A stretch of 6,512 nucleotides of DNA from Pseudomonadota bacterium (GTDB taxonomy: Bacteria; Pseudomonadota; Alphaproteobacteria; Parvibaculales; Parvibaculaceae). Shown here in pieces: positions 1-6,253 of the stretch. Numbering within the stretch: the first letter of the stretch is position 1; every line of letters starts with the position of its first letter. Below the pieces are notes generated by a model. It was not told the origin of the DNA, searched no databases, and worked only from the letters and a program-made list of their open reading frames with translations. The position numbers and the translations under genes are program-made. The stretch spans positions 1 through 6,512 of the forward strand of contig JAJXZC010000152.1 in the NCBI GenBank assembly GCA_021780275.1. The letters are read 5' to 3'.

Positions 1-357
1 GAGACGCGAGCGGAGATCGACGGTTTCGCGGCGGAGCTCATCGACCGCTTCGGCAAACTGCCTGAGGAAGTCGAATTCCTGCTCAAGATCGTCGAGATCA
101 AAGGCCTTTGCCGCGTCGCTAATGTCGAGCGGATCGAGGCGGGGCCGAAGGGCGTCGTCATATCGCTGCGCGGCAATACCTTCCCGAATCCGGGCGCGCT
201 GGTCGAACTCATCAATGACGAGCGCGGCAATGCGAAGCTCCGGCCAGACCACAAACTCTTCTTCAAGCGCGATTGGGAAACGCCTGCCGAGCGCCTTGGC
301 GGCACGTATCGCCTGATGAAAACGCTGGCAGGTATGGTGCCCGCAAAGGCCGCCTGA
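1..357 (+). CDS. mfd: Transcription-repair coupling factor Mfd, C-terminal end (5' truncated by window)
   Basis: Frame 1 is open from the first base to the TGA at 355-357 and gives the last 118 residues of a large protein. Recognisable pieces are the ELIDRFGKLPEEVEFLL segment, the KGLCRVANVERIEAGPKG segment and KLRPDHKLFF near the end. These match the C-terminal TRCF domain (D7) of Mfd, which in full-length proteins holds the translocase autoinhibited until it meets RNA polymerase. Mfd is a cytoplasmic ATP-driven DNA translocase of roughly 1150 residues that removes polymerase stalled at lesions and recruits UvrA. The helicase and UvrB-homology modules lie left of the window, so they cannot be checked. 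The 81-nt gap to msrP holds no convincing terminator. The family call is from recognition of these segments and is fairly secure. Confidence 0.9.
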   Translation, partial: ETRAEIDGFAAELIDRFGKLPEEVEFLLKIVEIKGLCRVANVERIEAGPKGVVISLRGNTFPNPGALVELINDERGNAKLRPDHKLFFKRDWETPAERLGGTYRLMKTLAGMVPAKAA

Positions 358-438
358 CCGCTCGCGCGGCGCTCACGCAAACGCGATTTGTTGTGATGGA
401 CCAGCCTCTGCGATACTCCACGCAAAGGAGCATCGCAC

Positions 439-1371
439 ATGCTGATCGGAAAGAAGTCCGACATCGCCTCTTCGGAGATCACACCAAAATCGCTATGGCT
501 CGACAGGCGCCGTTTCCTAACGGGCGCTGCGGCACTTGGAATTGGAGTCGCTTTTCCGCGCCAGAACGCAAATGCAGCCACGCTGAAATTCACGAAAAGC
601 CCGCTCTCGACAAAAGGCGAAGTGCTGACACCGCTCAAGGACGTGACGGGCTACAATAATTTCTACGAGTTCGGCACCGACAAGAGCGATACGGCGGCCT
701 ACGCCGGCGCAATGAAGACACGGCCCTGGACGGTCGAGATTTCGGGCGAAGTAAAAAAGCCCATGACGCTCGGAATCGAAGACATACTGAAGCTCGCGCC
801 GATCGAGGAGCGCATCTATCGCCATCGCTGCGTCGAGGCCTGGTCCATGGTGGTGCCGTGGAACGGCTTTTCTCTTTCCGCGCTCATCAATCGCGTCGAG
901 CCCACGTCGAAAGCGAAATTCGTCGAGTTCACGAGCCTCGCCGACAGCAAAACCATGCCGGGCCTTCTGTTTCCCTATGTCGACTGGCCCTATCGCGAGG
1001 GGCTGCGCATGGACGAGGCGATGCATCCGCTGACGACGCTCGCCGTCGGGCTTTATGGCGAGACGCTGGAGAACCAGAACGGCGCGCCGCTGCGCCTCGT
1101 GGTGCCTTGGAAATATGGCTTCAAAGGCGCGAAGTCGATCGTCCGTATACGCTTTCTGGAACACCAGCCCGCCACCGCATGGAACACGGCCAATCCGAGC
1201 GAGTTCGGCTTCTATTCCAACGTCAATCCGGAGGTTGATCACCCGCGCTGGACGCAGGCGAAGGAGCGTCGTATCGGCGATTTCTTCCGGCGCCCCACGC
1301 TCATGTTCAACGGCTATGGCGATCAGGTGGCAAGTTTCTACCGGGGCATGGACCTCAGGACATTCTTTTGA
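439..1371 (+). CDS. msrP: MsrP, periplasmic protein-methionine-sulfoxide reductase, molybdopterin catalytic subunit
   Basis: This 310-aa protein matches the MsrP (YedY) family of the sulfite-oxidase fold, which reduces both R and S methionine sulfoxide in periplasmic proteins. A Tat signal is visible: DRRRFLTG at residues 22-29, then a hydrophobic stretch (about 29-40) and an ANA|A cleavage site after residue 46. The motif [14 protein letters not shown] contains Cys131, the expected molybdenum ligand, so the mature enzyme should carry Mo-molybdopterin loaded in the cytoplasm before export. The [10 protein letters not shown] segment (about residues 224-233) is also typical of the family. Length is close to that of E. 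coli MsrP. The ATG at 439 is preceded by AAGGAG at 425-430 with 8 nt spacing, which supports this start. It overlaps msrQ by 4 nt, so the two should be co-transcribed and translationally coupled. Confidence 0.95.
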   Translation: MLIGKKSDIASSEITPKSLWLDRRRFLTGAAALGIGVAFPRQNANAATLKFTKSPLSTKGEVLTPLKDVTGYNNFYEFGTDKSDTAAYAGAMKTRPWTVEISGEVKKPMTLGIEDILKLAPIEERIYRHRCVEAWSMVVPWNGFSLSALINRVEPTSKAKFVEFTSLADSKTMPGLLFPYVDWPYREGLRMDEAMHPLTTLAVGLYGETLENQNGAPLRLVVPWKYGFKGAKSIVRIRFLEHQPATAWNTANPSEFGFYSNVNPEVDHPRWTQAKERRIGDFFRRPTLMFNGYGDQVASFYRGMDLRTFF

Positions 1372-2006
1372 TCGTGACAGAACGAAATCGCCGCATTCTC
1401 TGGCTCATAATCTTCATCGGCTGCATGCTGCCCGCCGCCGATCTCTTGCGACGTCTCTTCACGGGCGATCTCGGCGCCGATCCCGTCGAAACCCTGATCC
1501 GCACCACCGGCGACTGGGCGATCAAGCTGCTCGTCGCAGGGCTTTTGCTCACGCCGCTGACTCGCATTGCCAGGAACCCGCTGCCCGTCCGCTTCCGACG
1601 GTTGATCGGGCTCTATGCCTTCTTCTATGTCTGCATCCACCTGACGCTTTATCTTTCCGTGGATCAGGGCTTCGATCTTCATGCCATCGTGAAGGATATT
1701 CTGAAACGGCCCTATATCACCTTCGGCATGATGGCGTTCCTGTTGCTCCTGCCGCTGGCAATCACCTCGACAAGGAAGATGGTCGCGCGGCTGGGGCCGA
1801 AACGCTGGCGACAGCTTCACCGCGCTGTCTATGTCGCCGCAAGCTTCGGCGTCATCCACTACTACTTGCTGGTGAAAGCCGACATCACATGGCCGTTGAT
1901 CTACGGCACAATCCTCGCGGCGGCGCTTGGCTGGCGGCTTTGGAATTCGCTTACCCTGAGCGCCTTGCAGGACACAGGCCGTCTTTCATCTGGCTGCAAA
2001 CCATAA
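1368..2006 (+). CDS. msrQ: MsrQ, haem-binding membrane subunit of the MsrPQ methionine sulfoxide reductase
   Basis: This 212-aa protein is hydrophobic and belongs to the MsrQ (YedZ) branch of the ferric reductase-like transmembrane family. It passes electrons from the quinone pool through b-type haem to periplasmic MsrP. About six membrane segments can be drawn, near residues 10-28, 51-66, 79-99, 116-134, 152-170 and 174-192. Histidines sit at positions 91 ([12 protein letters not shown]), 151 ([10 protein letters not shown]) and 164 (GVIHYY), the expected places for conserved haem-ligand residues. The start is a TTG at 1368 that overlaps the msrP stop in the sequence TTGA. AGGA at 1357-1360 lies 7 nt upstream, which favours TTG over the in-frame GTG at 1374 (13 nt). 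The choice of start changes only two residues. Family and pairing with MsrP are clear. Confidence 0.94.
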   Translation: MIVTERNRRILWLIIFIGCMLPAADLLRRLFTGDLGADPVETLIRTTGDWAIKLLVAGLLLTPLTRIARNPLPVRFRRLIGLYAFFYVCIHLTLYLSVDQGFDLHAIVKDILKRPYITFGMMAFLLLLPLAITSTRKMVARLGPKRWRQLHRAVYVAASFGVIHYYLLVKADITWPLIYGTILAAALGWRLWNSLTLSALQDTGRLSSGCKP

Positions 2007-2077
2007 AATTTTCCTTTTCATGCCGTGCGCTGATTAATAACCTCATCCGAGGCCAACTGGCCTTCATTGGGGGGATT

Positions 2078-2503
2078 ATGAAATTATCGAAATGGCTGGC
2101 GGGCACCTTGTGCCTCGCGCAGATGGCTTGTGCGGCGCATCCTGAGTCGATTGCGGCGGCGCCTGTGGACGAAAGCCAGTATTCCAGCTGGGATTGCAAC
2201 AAGCTTTTGAGTGAACGCACACAGGTCGCGAGCAGGGCACGCAGCGTTGCCAAGGATCAGCAGGAGACGGCCGAGAACGATCAGACGCTGATCGCCGCTG
2301 GCCTCCTTCTGACATGGCCGGCGCTTTTCGCTGTTGCACTCACTGGCAATGATGAAAAGGAATACGCCAGCCTCAAAGGGCAATATGAGGCAATCGATCA
2401 CGTGGAGCGGACCAAGAGCTGCCCGCTGCCTGCCTCGGCCAACGAACCGCTTTATGTCGCACCGAAGCCGGTTGAATCGAAGCTGAAACCCGGACACGCG
2501 TGA
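2078..2503 (+). CDS. Small exported or membrane-anchored protein of unknown function
   Basis: The 141-aa product begins MKLSKWLAGTLCLAQMACA, a short basic N-terminus plus hydrophobic core that looks like a signal peptide. Cys18 is in a poor lipobox context (QMAC), so lipoprotein status is doubtful. The body has WDCNKLLSE (Cys40), a charged predicted helix (about 42-70), a hydrophobic stretch around 71-88 (LIAAGLLLTWPALFAVAL), then a second predicted helix with LKGQYEAIDHV and Cys115. The tail after about 117 is proline-rich. The pattern of a Cys, helix, apolar hairpin, LKG helix and Cys resembles small uncharacterised proteobacterial envelope proteins, but I know no function for them. GGGGGGA at 2069-2075 ends only 2 nt before the ATG, so the effective Shine-Dalgarno must be its upstream part. 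The gene starts 71 nt after msrQ with no terminator between. Co-transcription is possible, though the AT-rich gap could hold its own promoter. Confidence 0.75.
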   Translation: MKLSKWLAGTLCLAQMACAAHPESIAAAPVDESQYSSWDCNKLLSERTQVASRARSVAKDQQETAENDQTLIAAGLLLTWPALFAVALTGNDEKEYASLKGQYEAIDHVERTKSCPLPASANEPLYVAPKPVESKLKPGHA

Positions 2504-2510
2504 ATGGAAA

Positions 2511-2543
2511 ACGGCGCGGCGAATACCGCCGCGCCGTATTTTT
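2511..2543. terminator. Rho-independent terminator, probably bidirectional
   Basis: A perfect 11-bp GC-rich stem is formed by ACGGCGCGGCG at 2511-2521 and CGCCGCGCCGT at 2527-2537, with a 5-nt loop. On the plus strand it is followed by ATTTTTC (T-run 2539-2543). On the minus strand it is followed by the complement of AAAA at 2507-2510, a T-run of four. It lies exactly between two convergent genes, starting 7 nt after the plus-strand stop and ending about 20 nt before the minus-strand stop. It should therefore end transcription in both directions. Confidence 0.92.
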
Positions 2544-2562
2544 CACTCCCGCGACGCTGTAG

Positions 2563-3213
2563 CTACTCCGCCGCGCCCTCCGCTTCCTGTGCGAGCAACT
2601 TGTCGAACATGCGGAGGAGAGCAGGGGTTTCCTGTGCGCCGACCATCACCCATTTCGAGTTGATGACGAAGCTCGGCACGCCCTGAATACCCATCTCGCG
2701 CGCCATCGCCTCTTCGCGTATCACAAGCTCGCGGTCGGCGCCGCGCGTCAGCAGATCGCCCACAATGTCCGTGTCCATGCCGACTTCTGCGGCGGCATCG
2801 AGCAGCACGTCACGATTGCCGATGTCCTCGGCGTCGGTGAAGTAGCGGCGGAAGAGGATGTCGACCATCTCGTTCTGGCACCCCGCCGTGCCTGCCCAAC
2901 GGATCAGGCGGTGACTGTCCAGCGTATTCGGCGATTTCTCGATCTTGTCGAAGTTGAAGCTTATGCCGAGCGCTTCGCCATACTCACGGATGGTGTTGCC
3001 GATCGAGCGGGCGCGTTCGGGGTCGGCGCCGAACTTCTTCTGCATATAGGCCTTGCGATCGACGCCCCCATCCGGGATTGACGCATCGAGCTGGAAGGGG
3101 CGCCAACGCAACGTAATCCCGTCGGAACCCCGGATGGCCAGCGCCTCATCCAGGCGTTTCTTGCCGATATAGCACCAGGGGCAAACCGTATCGGAAACGA
3201 CATCGAGTTCCAT
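2563..3213 (-). CDS. FrnE-like DsbA-family thiol oxidoreductase
   Basis: The 216-aa product is a DsbA-family protein of the FrnE / 2-hydroxychromene-2-carboxylate isomerase-like branch. A CPWC redox motif lies at residues 11-14 right after the first beta strand (ELDVVSDTVCPWC). The cis-proline loop GIQGVPSFVI has Pro180, and NTLDSHRL at 96-103 is typical of the FrnE subgroup. The inserted all-helical domain spans roughly 60-165. There is no signal peptide, so it is expected in the cytoplasm, unlike periplasmic DsbA. Family members include disulfide oxidoreductases and isomerases, and the exact substrate cannot be read from sequence. The CxxC favours redox chemistry over the GSH-dependent isomerase type, which generally lacks this pair. 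GGAGGA (complement of 3221-3226) sits about 7 nt before the ATG. It is convergent with the preceding gene and divergent from the dehydrogenase. Confidence 0.9.
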   Translation of the reverse strand: MELDVVSDTVCPWCYIGKKRLDEALAIRGSDGITLRWRPFQLDASIPDGGVDRKAYMQKKFGADPERARSIGNTIREYGEALGISFNFDKIEKSPNTLDSHRLIRWAGTAGCQNEMVDILFRRYFTDAEDIGNRDVLLDAAAEVGMDTDIVGDLLTRGADRELVIREEAMAREMGIQGVPSFVINSKWVMVGAQETPALLRMFDKLLAQEAEGAAE

Positions 3214-3284
3214 GGACTCATCCTCCGCGTTTTCATTTTACCAATTATGCGCCGCGCCCGTGTCGAGACAAGCGGCTGAGCGGC

Positions 3285-3312
3285 TTGACCCGGCGCAATC
3301 GCTCCCTAGGAT
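3285..3312 (+). promoter_or_regulatory. Candidate sigma-70 type promoter for the short-chain dehydrogenase
   Basis: TTGACC at 3285-3290 and TAGGAT at 3307-3312 are separated by 16 nt. The form CTTGAC...CTAGGAT is common for housekeeping promoters in alphaproteobacteria. Transcription would start near 3319, leaving a leader of about 40 nt before the ATG at 3358. Two tandem copies of AGCGGCT (3271-3277 and 3279-3285) lie immediately upstream and touch the -35 box. This is a motif match only. Confidence 0.55.
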
Positions 3313-3357
3313 GCGCTCCAACCAGAAACTGCTGCATTCGGGCAACGGAAATACATC

Positions 3358-4131
3358 ATGAGCGACGATATCACCCTCCCGTCCTTCGACCTCACCGGCA
3401 AGACCGCCATCGTGACCGGCGCCACCAGCGGCCTCGGCCGCCGCTTCGCGCTGGTGCTGGCCAAGGCGGGCGCCGCCGTCGCCATCACGGGCCGTCGCAT
3501 CGACCGGTTGCAATCGCTTAAGAGTGAGATCGAGGCCATTGGCGGCCGCGCGCTGGCCGTCGCCCTCGACGTCACCGATCCCGCGAGCATCAAGCAATGC
3601 GTCGAGACGACGGAGCACGATCTTGGGCCGGTGGACATTCTCGTCAACAATGCGGGCATGAATGTGCAGGCGCTGCCTGCCGAAGTGACGCCGGAAGGCT
3701 TCGACACCATGTTCGATACCAATGTGCGCGGCGCTTTCTTCATGGCGCAGGCCGTCGGTCTACGGATGATGGAGCGCGGTGCGGGCGGACGCATCATCAA
3801 CATCGCCTCCATCGGCGCTTTCACGCAGCTTCCCGGCCTCACCATCTACTGCATGACAAAGGCCGCCGTCGCGATGATGACCAAGTCGCTGGCGAAAGAA
3901 TGGGCGCGCAAGAACATCAACGTAAATGCGATGTGCCCCGGCTTCATCGAGACGGAGCTCAACTCCGAATGGTTCCAGAGCGAAGGCGGGCAGAGGCAGA
4001 TCAAGACCTTCCCGCGCCGTCGCCTCGGCGTCGAATCCGATCTCGACGGCACGCTTCTGCTGCTAGCCTCCGATCATTCGAGATTCATCACGGGTTCGCT
4101 TTTCACTGCCGATGATGGCCAATCGCTCTGA
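3358..4131 (+). CDS. Classical short-chain dehydrogenase/reductase (SDR), substrate unknown
   Basis: This 257-aa protein has all the hallmarks of a classical SDR. These are the cofactor loop TGATSGLG at residues 20-27, DV at 71-72, NNAG at 97-100, Asn122, Ser151, and the catalytic YCMTK with Tyr164 and Lys168, followed by PG at 194-195. The GRR sequence at 45-47, at the end of the second strand, puts arginines where NADPH-preferring enzymes usually have them, so NADP(H) is the likely cofactor. The reaction would be reversible oxidation of a hydroxyl group or reduction of a keto group in the cytoplasm. The substrate cannot be assigned. Nearby acyl-CoA genes make a hydroxyacyl-CoA-type substrate possible but unproven. 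The ATG at 3358 has only a weak ribosome site (CGGAAA, 3346-3351). It is divergent from the FrnE-like gene and alone in its transcription unit, or possibly followed by the 82-aa gene. Confidence 0.93.
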   Translation: MSDDITLPSFDLTGKTAIVTGATSGLGRRFALVLAKAGAAVAITGRRIDRLQSLKSEIEAIGGRALAVALDVTDPASIKQCVETTEHDLGPVDILVNNAGMNVQALPAEVTPEGFDTMFDTNVRGAFFMAQAVGLRMMERGAGGRIINIASIGAFTQLPGLTIYCMTKAAVAMMTKSLAKEWARKNINVNAMCPGFIETELNSEWFQSEGGQRQIKTFPRRRLGVESDLDGTLLLLASDHSRFITGSLFTADDGQSL

Positions 4132-4153
4132 ACAATTCGCGATAGTTTTGCCA

Positions 4154-4276
4154 CCGGCATGCGAATAAATCTTCAAGACGTCTCGTTTTGATACATGCCG
4201 GAGCTTTAAGTAAAGCTCCGGACTTGTCATTTTTCTACTTGCTCCGCAAAGTAGCGGCGCAAATGGCCCTTTGGCC
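4154..4276 (+). repeat. Cluster of nested inverted repeats in the intergenic region
   Basis: The 159-nt stretch between the dehydrogenase and the 82-aa gene holds several dyads. CCGGCATG (4154-4161) pairs with CATGCCGG (4194-4201) around a 32-nt spacer. AGACGTCT is a palindrome at 4176-4183. The terminator-like stem is at 4198-4221. CTACTTGC (4235-4242) pairs with GCAAAGTAG (4246-4254) with one bulged A. GGCC (4265-4268) pairs with GGCC (4273-4276) next to the ribosome site GGAG (4277-4280). The first dyad shares CCGG (4198-4201) with the terminator stem, so the two folds exclude each other. Whether this is a 3' UTR, an attenuator or a leader is unknown. Confidence 0.5.
4198..4234 (+). terminator. 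Probable Rho-independent terminator downstream of the dehydrogenase
   Basis: CCGGAGCTTTA at 4198-4208 and TAAAGCTCCGG at 4211-4221 are perfect inverted repeats. A realistic fold is a 10-bp stem with a 4-nt AAGT loop. A run of five T (4230-4234) follows, but 8 nt after the stem, which is farther than in a canonical terminator. The opposite strand has no T-run after the stem, so it acts, if at all, on plus-strand transcripts from the dehydrogenase 67 nt upstream. The 5' arm also overlaps a competing inverted repeat (4154-4161 with 4194-4201). Confidence 0.6.
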
Positions 4277-4290
4277 GGAGTGCTCGTGAA

Positions 4291-4539
4291 ATGACAAATT
4301 TCGTAATTGGCGCGATTGTTGGATTTCTGATCTGCGTTTGGGCCATCGGCACCACGCCGGCGACAGCCGTTGGCGCTCTCTGGTCCAAGCTCGAACAGGT
4401 CCAGGAAATGAGTGCCGCCGCGGATCAGGCCTATCAGGCTGTTCATTCGTACACGACGCAACAGCGCACGTCTGCGCCGGCTGTCGGCCCGGATACGCAG
4501 CGCGGGCCGGCGCCGCTCGAAGTGGACACGTACCGCTAA
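4291..4539 (+). CDS. Small single-pass membrane protein of unknown function
   Basis: The 82-aa product begins with a hydrophobic stretch (residues 4-20, FVIGAIVGFLICVWAIG), continuing with small residues to about 31. This could be one membrane segment or an uncleaved signal anchor. After that come a short amphipathic, possibly helical part (WSKLEQVQEMSAAADQAYQAV, about 31-51) and a polar, proline-rich tail. GGAG at 4277-4280 precedes the ATG by 10 nt. The frame is GC-rich at third positions like its neighbours, which supports coding. I do not recognise the family. It converges with the synthetase gene, leaving only 15 nt between the stop codons. An alternative is that this is a chance open frame in GC-rich DNA, but the N-terminal hydrophobic segment and ribosome site argue against it. 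Confidence 0.6.
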   Translation: MTNFVIGAIVGFLICVWAIGTTPATAVGALWSKLEQVQEMSAAADQAYQAVHSYTTQQRTSAPAVGPDTQRGPAPLEVDTYR

Positions 4540-4554
4540 GGCTTCGGTTGCGGT

Positions 4555-6111
4555 TTATCGCGCGGCCAGCGTTCGGCGCATGACCTTGCCATTGGCTGTG
4601 CGCGGCAGGCTTTCCACGAAAACGATCTCGCGCGGTCGCTTATAGGCGGCAAGCCGCTCTTCGGCATGAGCGAAGATCGACGCCTTGTCGGGCTGCTTTC
4701 CATCCTTCGGCACAATGAAAGCCGCGATGACGGTCACGTCGTCACGGACATGCATTTCCGTGACCGCGACCTCCGCAATGCCGGGATGATCCGACAGCGC
4801 CGCCTCGACCTCGGCGGGCGATACGCGATAGCCCATGGCATTCATCACGTCGTCGGCGCGGCCGTGATACCAGAGATAGCCATCATCATCGAAGGAGGCG
4901 AGATCTCCGCCGATGAACCATTCCCCGCGATAGACTTCGCTTTCGTCACCGGGCCTCTGCCAGTAGCCGAGCATCAGCCCCGGGTCGCTGCGATGGACGG
5001 CGAGCAGACCGGTTTCTCCTGTCGGCAGCGGCTCCGTGCCGCCATCGACGGGAAGCACCGCGATGCAACGCCCCGGCTGCGGCTTGCCGGGGCTGCCGGC
5101 GCGTATCTCCATCGACGGGCCTGTCGAGATATAGGTCGAGCATTCGCTCATGCCGAGCGCTTCATAGAGGTTCTTGCCCGTCTGCTCGCGCCAATGGCGA
5201 AGCAGGGCAGGTGAAAGCGCTTCGCCCGCAGTGAGCCCATGGCGCAAAGCGGAGAGATCGTGACTCGCGAGATCGCAATATTTGAGGATCTGTCGATAGA
5301 GCGTCGGCACGGCGGCGAAGAGCGTCGCGCGCGTCCGCTCGAGAAGCTTCGGCCAGACGTGCACATCTTTCGGGCCGATATAGAGAACCGTCGTCGCGCC
5401 GTTCGCCCATGGGTCCTGAAGCCCGACGCCGAGCGTATAGGTCCAGTTGAAGGCGCCCGCATGGAGCACGATGTCGGAGGCGCCGATGCCATACCAGCCC
5501 TGATACATCGGCCGTCGCCCCCAGGCGCTGCGCTGCGCATGGAGCACGCCTTTGGGCCGGCCGCTGGTGCCGGAGGTGTAGACGAGGAAGGCGGGATCGT
5601 TCGCTTCCGTATCCGCATAATCGCCAAGCGGCGCATGGGCCTTCAGCCGCGCCAGCATGGCATCGTCGATGACCCGCGCATTGCCCGCATGGACGGCCAG
5701 TTCGCCGGAGATGGCAACCGCCACCGCGTGCGAGTCCGTCAGCAGGAAGTCTGCCTCGGCTTCCGTGAGCATCGAGGATGACGGCAGCGGCACGAGGCCC
5801 GCCGCTATGGCGCCGAAGAAGAGCAACGCATAGTCGCTGGTATTCGGCATCCGGATCATCAGCCGCTCGCCGGGACGGAAGCCTTCGGCAAAAAGCCCCG
5901 CCGCAATCCGCCGCACCGCTTCGTCGAGTTCGCCATATGTCCAGTGCTCGGCATCCTCGAGCGGCGCAGTAGCGTCGGAAACGACGATCAGAGCGGTCTT
6001 GGCGGGCGTCTCGGCGGCGGCGCGCGCAAGACAATAACGCGCGAGATTGAAGCGCGCAGGACATGGCTCGCCGGTAAAACCGCGGGCGATTTTGGGGGCT
6101 GGAAGCGACAT
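4555..6111 (-). CDS. AMP-forming acyl-CoA synthetase (benzoate-CoA ligase-like subgroup), substrate unknown
   Basis: This 518-aa member of the ANL adenylating superfamily activates a carboxylic acid with ATP to the acyl-AMP and then to the CoA thioester in the cytoplasm. Visible motifs are the P-loop YTSGTSGRPKG (178-188), the A5 motif YEALGMSE (316-323), GD with Asp403, YHGRADDVMNAMGYRVSP with Arg418 (415-432), and PRTANGK with catalytic Lys509. Length is normal. The segment LHAGAFNWTYTLGVGLQDPW (216-235) is reminiscent of benzoate-CoA and medium-chain/aryl acyl-CoA ligases, but the acid cannot be named. The ATG at 6111 is the only in-frame start before an upstream in-frame stop, yet no good Shine-Dalgarno is seen, which is odd. 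The gene is divergent from a CaiB/BaiF-family gene, which suggests a shared acyl-CoA pathway. Confidence 0.93.
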   Translation of the reverse strand: MSLPAPKIARGFTGEPCPARFNLARYCLARAAAETPAKTALIVVSDATAPLEDAEHWTYGELDEAVRRIAAGLFAEGFRPGERLMIRMPNTSDYALLFFGAIAAGLVPLPSSSMLTEAEADFLLTDSHAVAVAISGELAVHAGNARVIDDAMLARLKAHAPLGDYADTEANDPAFLVYTSGTSGRPKGVLHAQRSAWGRRPMYQGWYGIGASDIVLHAGAFNWTYTLGVGLQDPWANGATTVLYIGPKDVHVWPKLLERTRATLFAAVPTLYRQILKYCDLASHDLSALRHGLTAGEALSPALLRHWREQTGKNLYEALGMSECSTYISTGPSMEIRAGSPGKPQPGRCIAVLPVDGGTEPLPTGETGLLAVHRSDPGLMLGYWQRPGDESEVYRGEWFIGGDLASFDDDGYLWYHGRADDVMNAMGYRVSPAEVEAALSDHPGIAEVAVTEMHVRDDVTVIAAFIVPKDGKQPDKASIFAHAEERLAAYKRPREIVFVESLPRTANGKVMRRTLAAR

Positions 6112-6170
6112 AGATGCTTTGTACGAGCGCCGCCCCCGCGAGGCAAGCGCAAGGCGTCAAGGCGGCCCCT

Positions 6171-6189
6171 ACGTCATATCTGGTGACGT
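6171..6189. promoter_or_regulatory. Dyad-symmetric candidate operator between divergent acyl-CoA genes
   Basis: ACGTCA at 6171-6176 and TGACGT at 6184-6189 form a perfect 6-bp inverted repeat around 7 nt, the spacing of a dimeric repressor site. It lies in the 142-nt gap between the divergent synthetase and CaiB/BaiF genes and abuts a possible -35 box (TTTACG, 6189-6194). Regulators of the TetR or MerR type often control acyl-CoA catabolic genes, but no regulator gene is in the window. This is inferred from symmetry and position. Confidence 0.4.
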
Positions 6190-6217
6190 TTACGCGCTGC
6201 CCGCCAGCCGCTAAAAG
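6189..6217 (+). promoter_or_regulatory. Candidate promoter for the CaiB/BaiF-family gene
   Basis: TTTACG at 6189-6194 and TAAAAG at 6212-6217 are separated by 17 nt, each matching four of six consensus bases. A start near 6224 would give a leader of about 30 nt before the ATG at 6254. The dyad at 6171-6189 overlaps its upstream edge, consistent with control by a bound protein. Confidence 0.35.
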
Positions 6218-6253
6218 AGTCGCCAACAACAGACTAATCAAGGGAGTCAGAGA

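Noticed and set aside
388..417. Promoter-like TTGTTG / GATACT (18-nt spacing) before msrP
   Set aside because: The predicted transcript start would fall at the ribosome site itself, about 15 nt before the ATG, and the match is weak.
517..1242. Long minus-strand open frame opposite msrP
   Set aside because: It is the antisense shadow of a well-recognised gene in GC-rich DNA, with arginine/histidine-rich unlikely protein sequence and no recognisable motif.
2050..2063. Small hairpin AGGCC-AACT-GGCCT before the 141-aa gene
   Set aside because: A 5-bp stem is expected by chance in GC-rich DNA and has no T-run; it is too weak to call a terminator or regulatory element.
1055..2077. Upstream in-frame extension of the 141-aa protein, giving a 482-codon frame
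   Set aside because: The extension runs through msrP and msrQ in another frame; the ATG at 2078 with a signal-like N-terminus and purine-rich upstream run is the credible start.
4532..4554. ACCGC/GCGGT inverted repeat across the convergent stops at 4539 and 4555
   Set aside because: Only 5 bp pair cleanly, the interior does not fold well and only three T follow, so it is not a convincing terminator.
5162..6241. 359-codon minus-strand open frame overlapping the acyl-CoA synthetase
   Set aside because: It is an out-of-frame shadow of the synthetase, rich in Arg and Ala; the real frame has all adenylation motifs.
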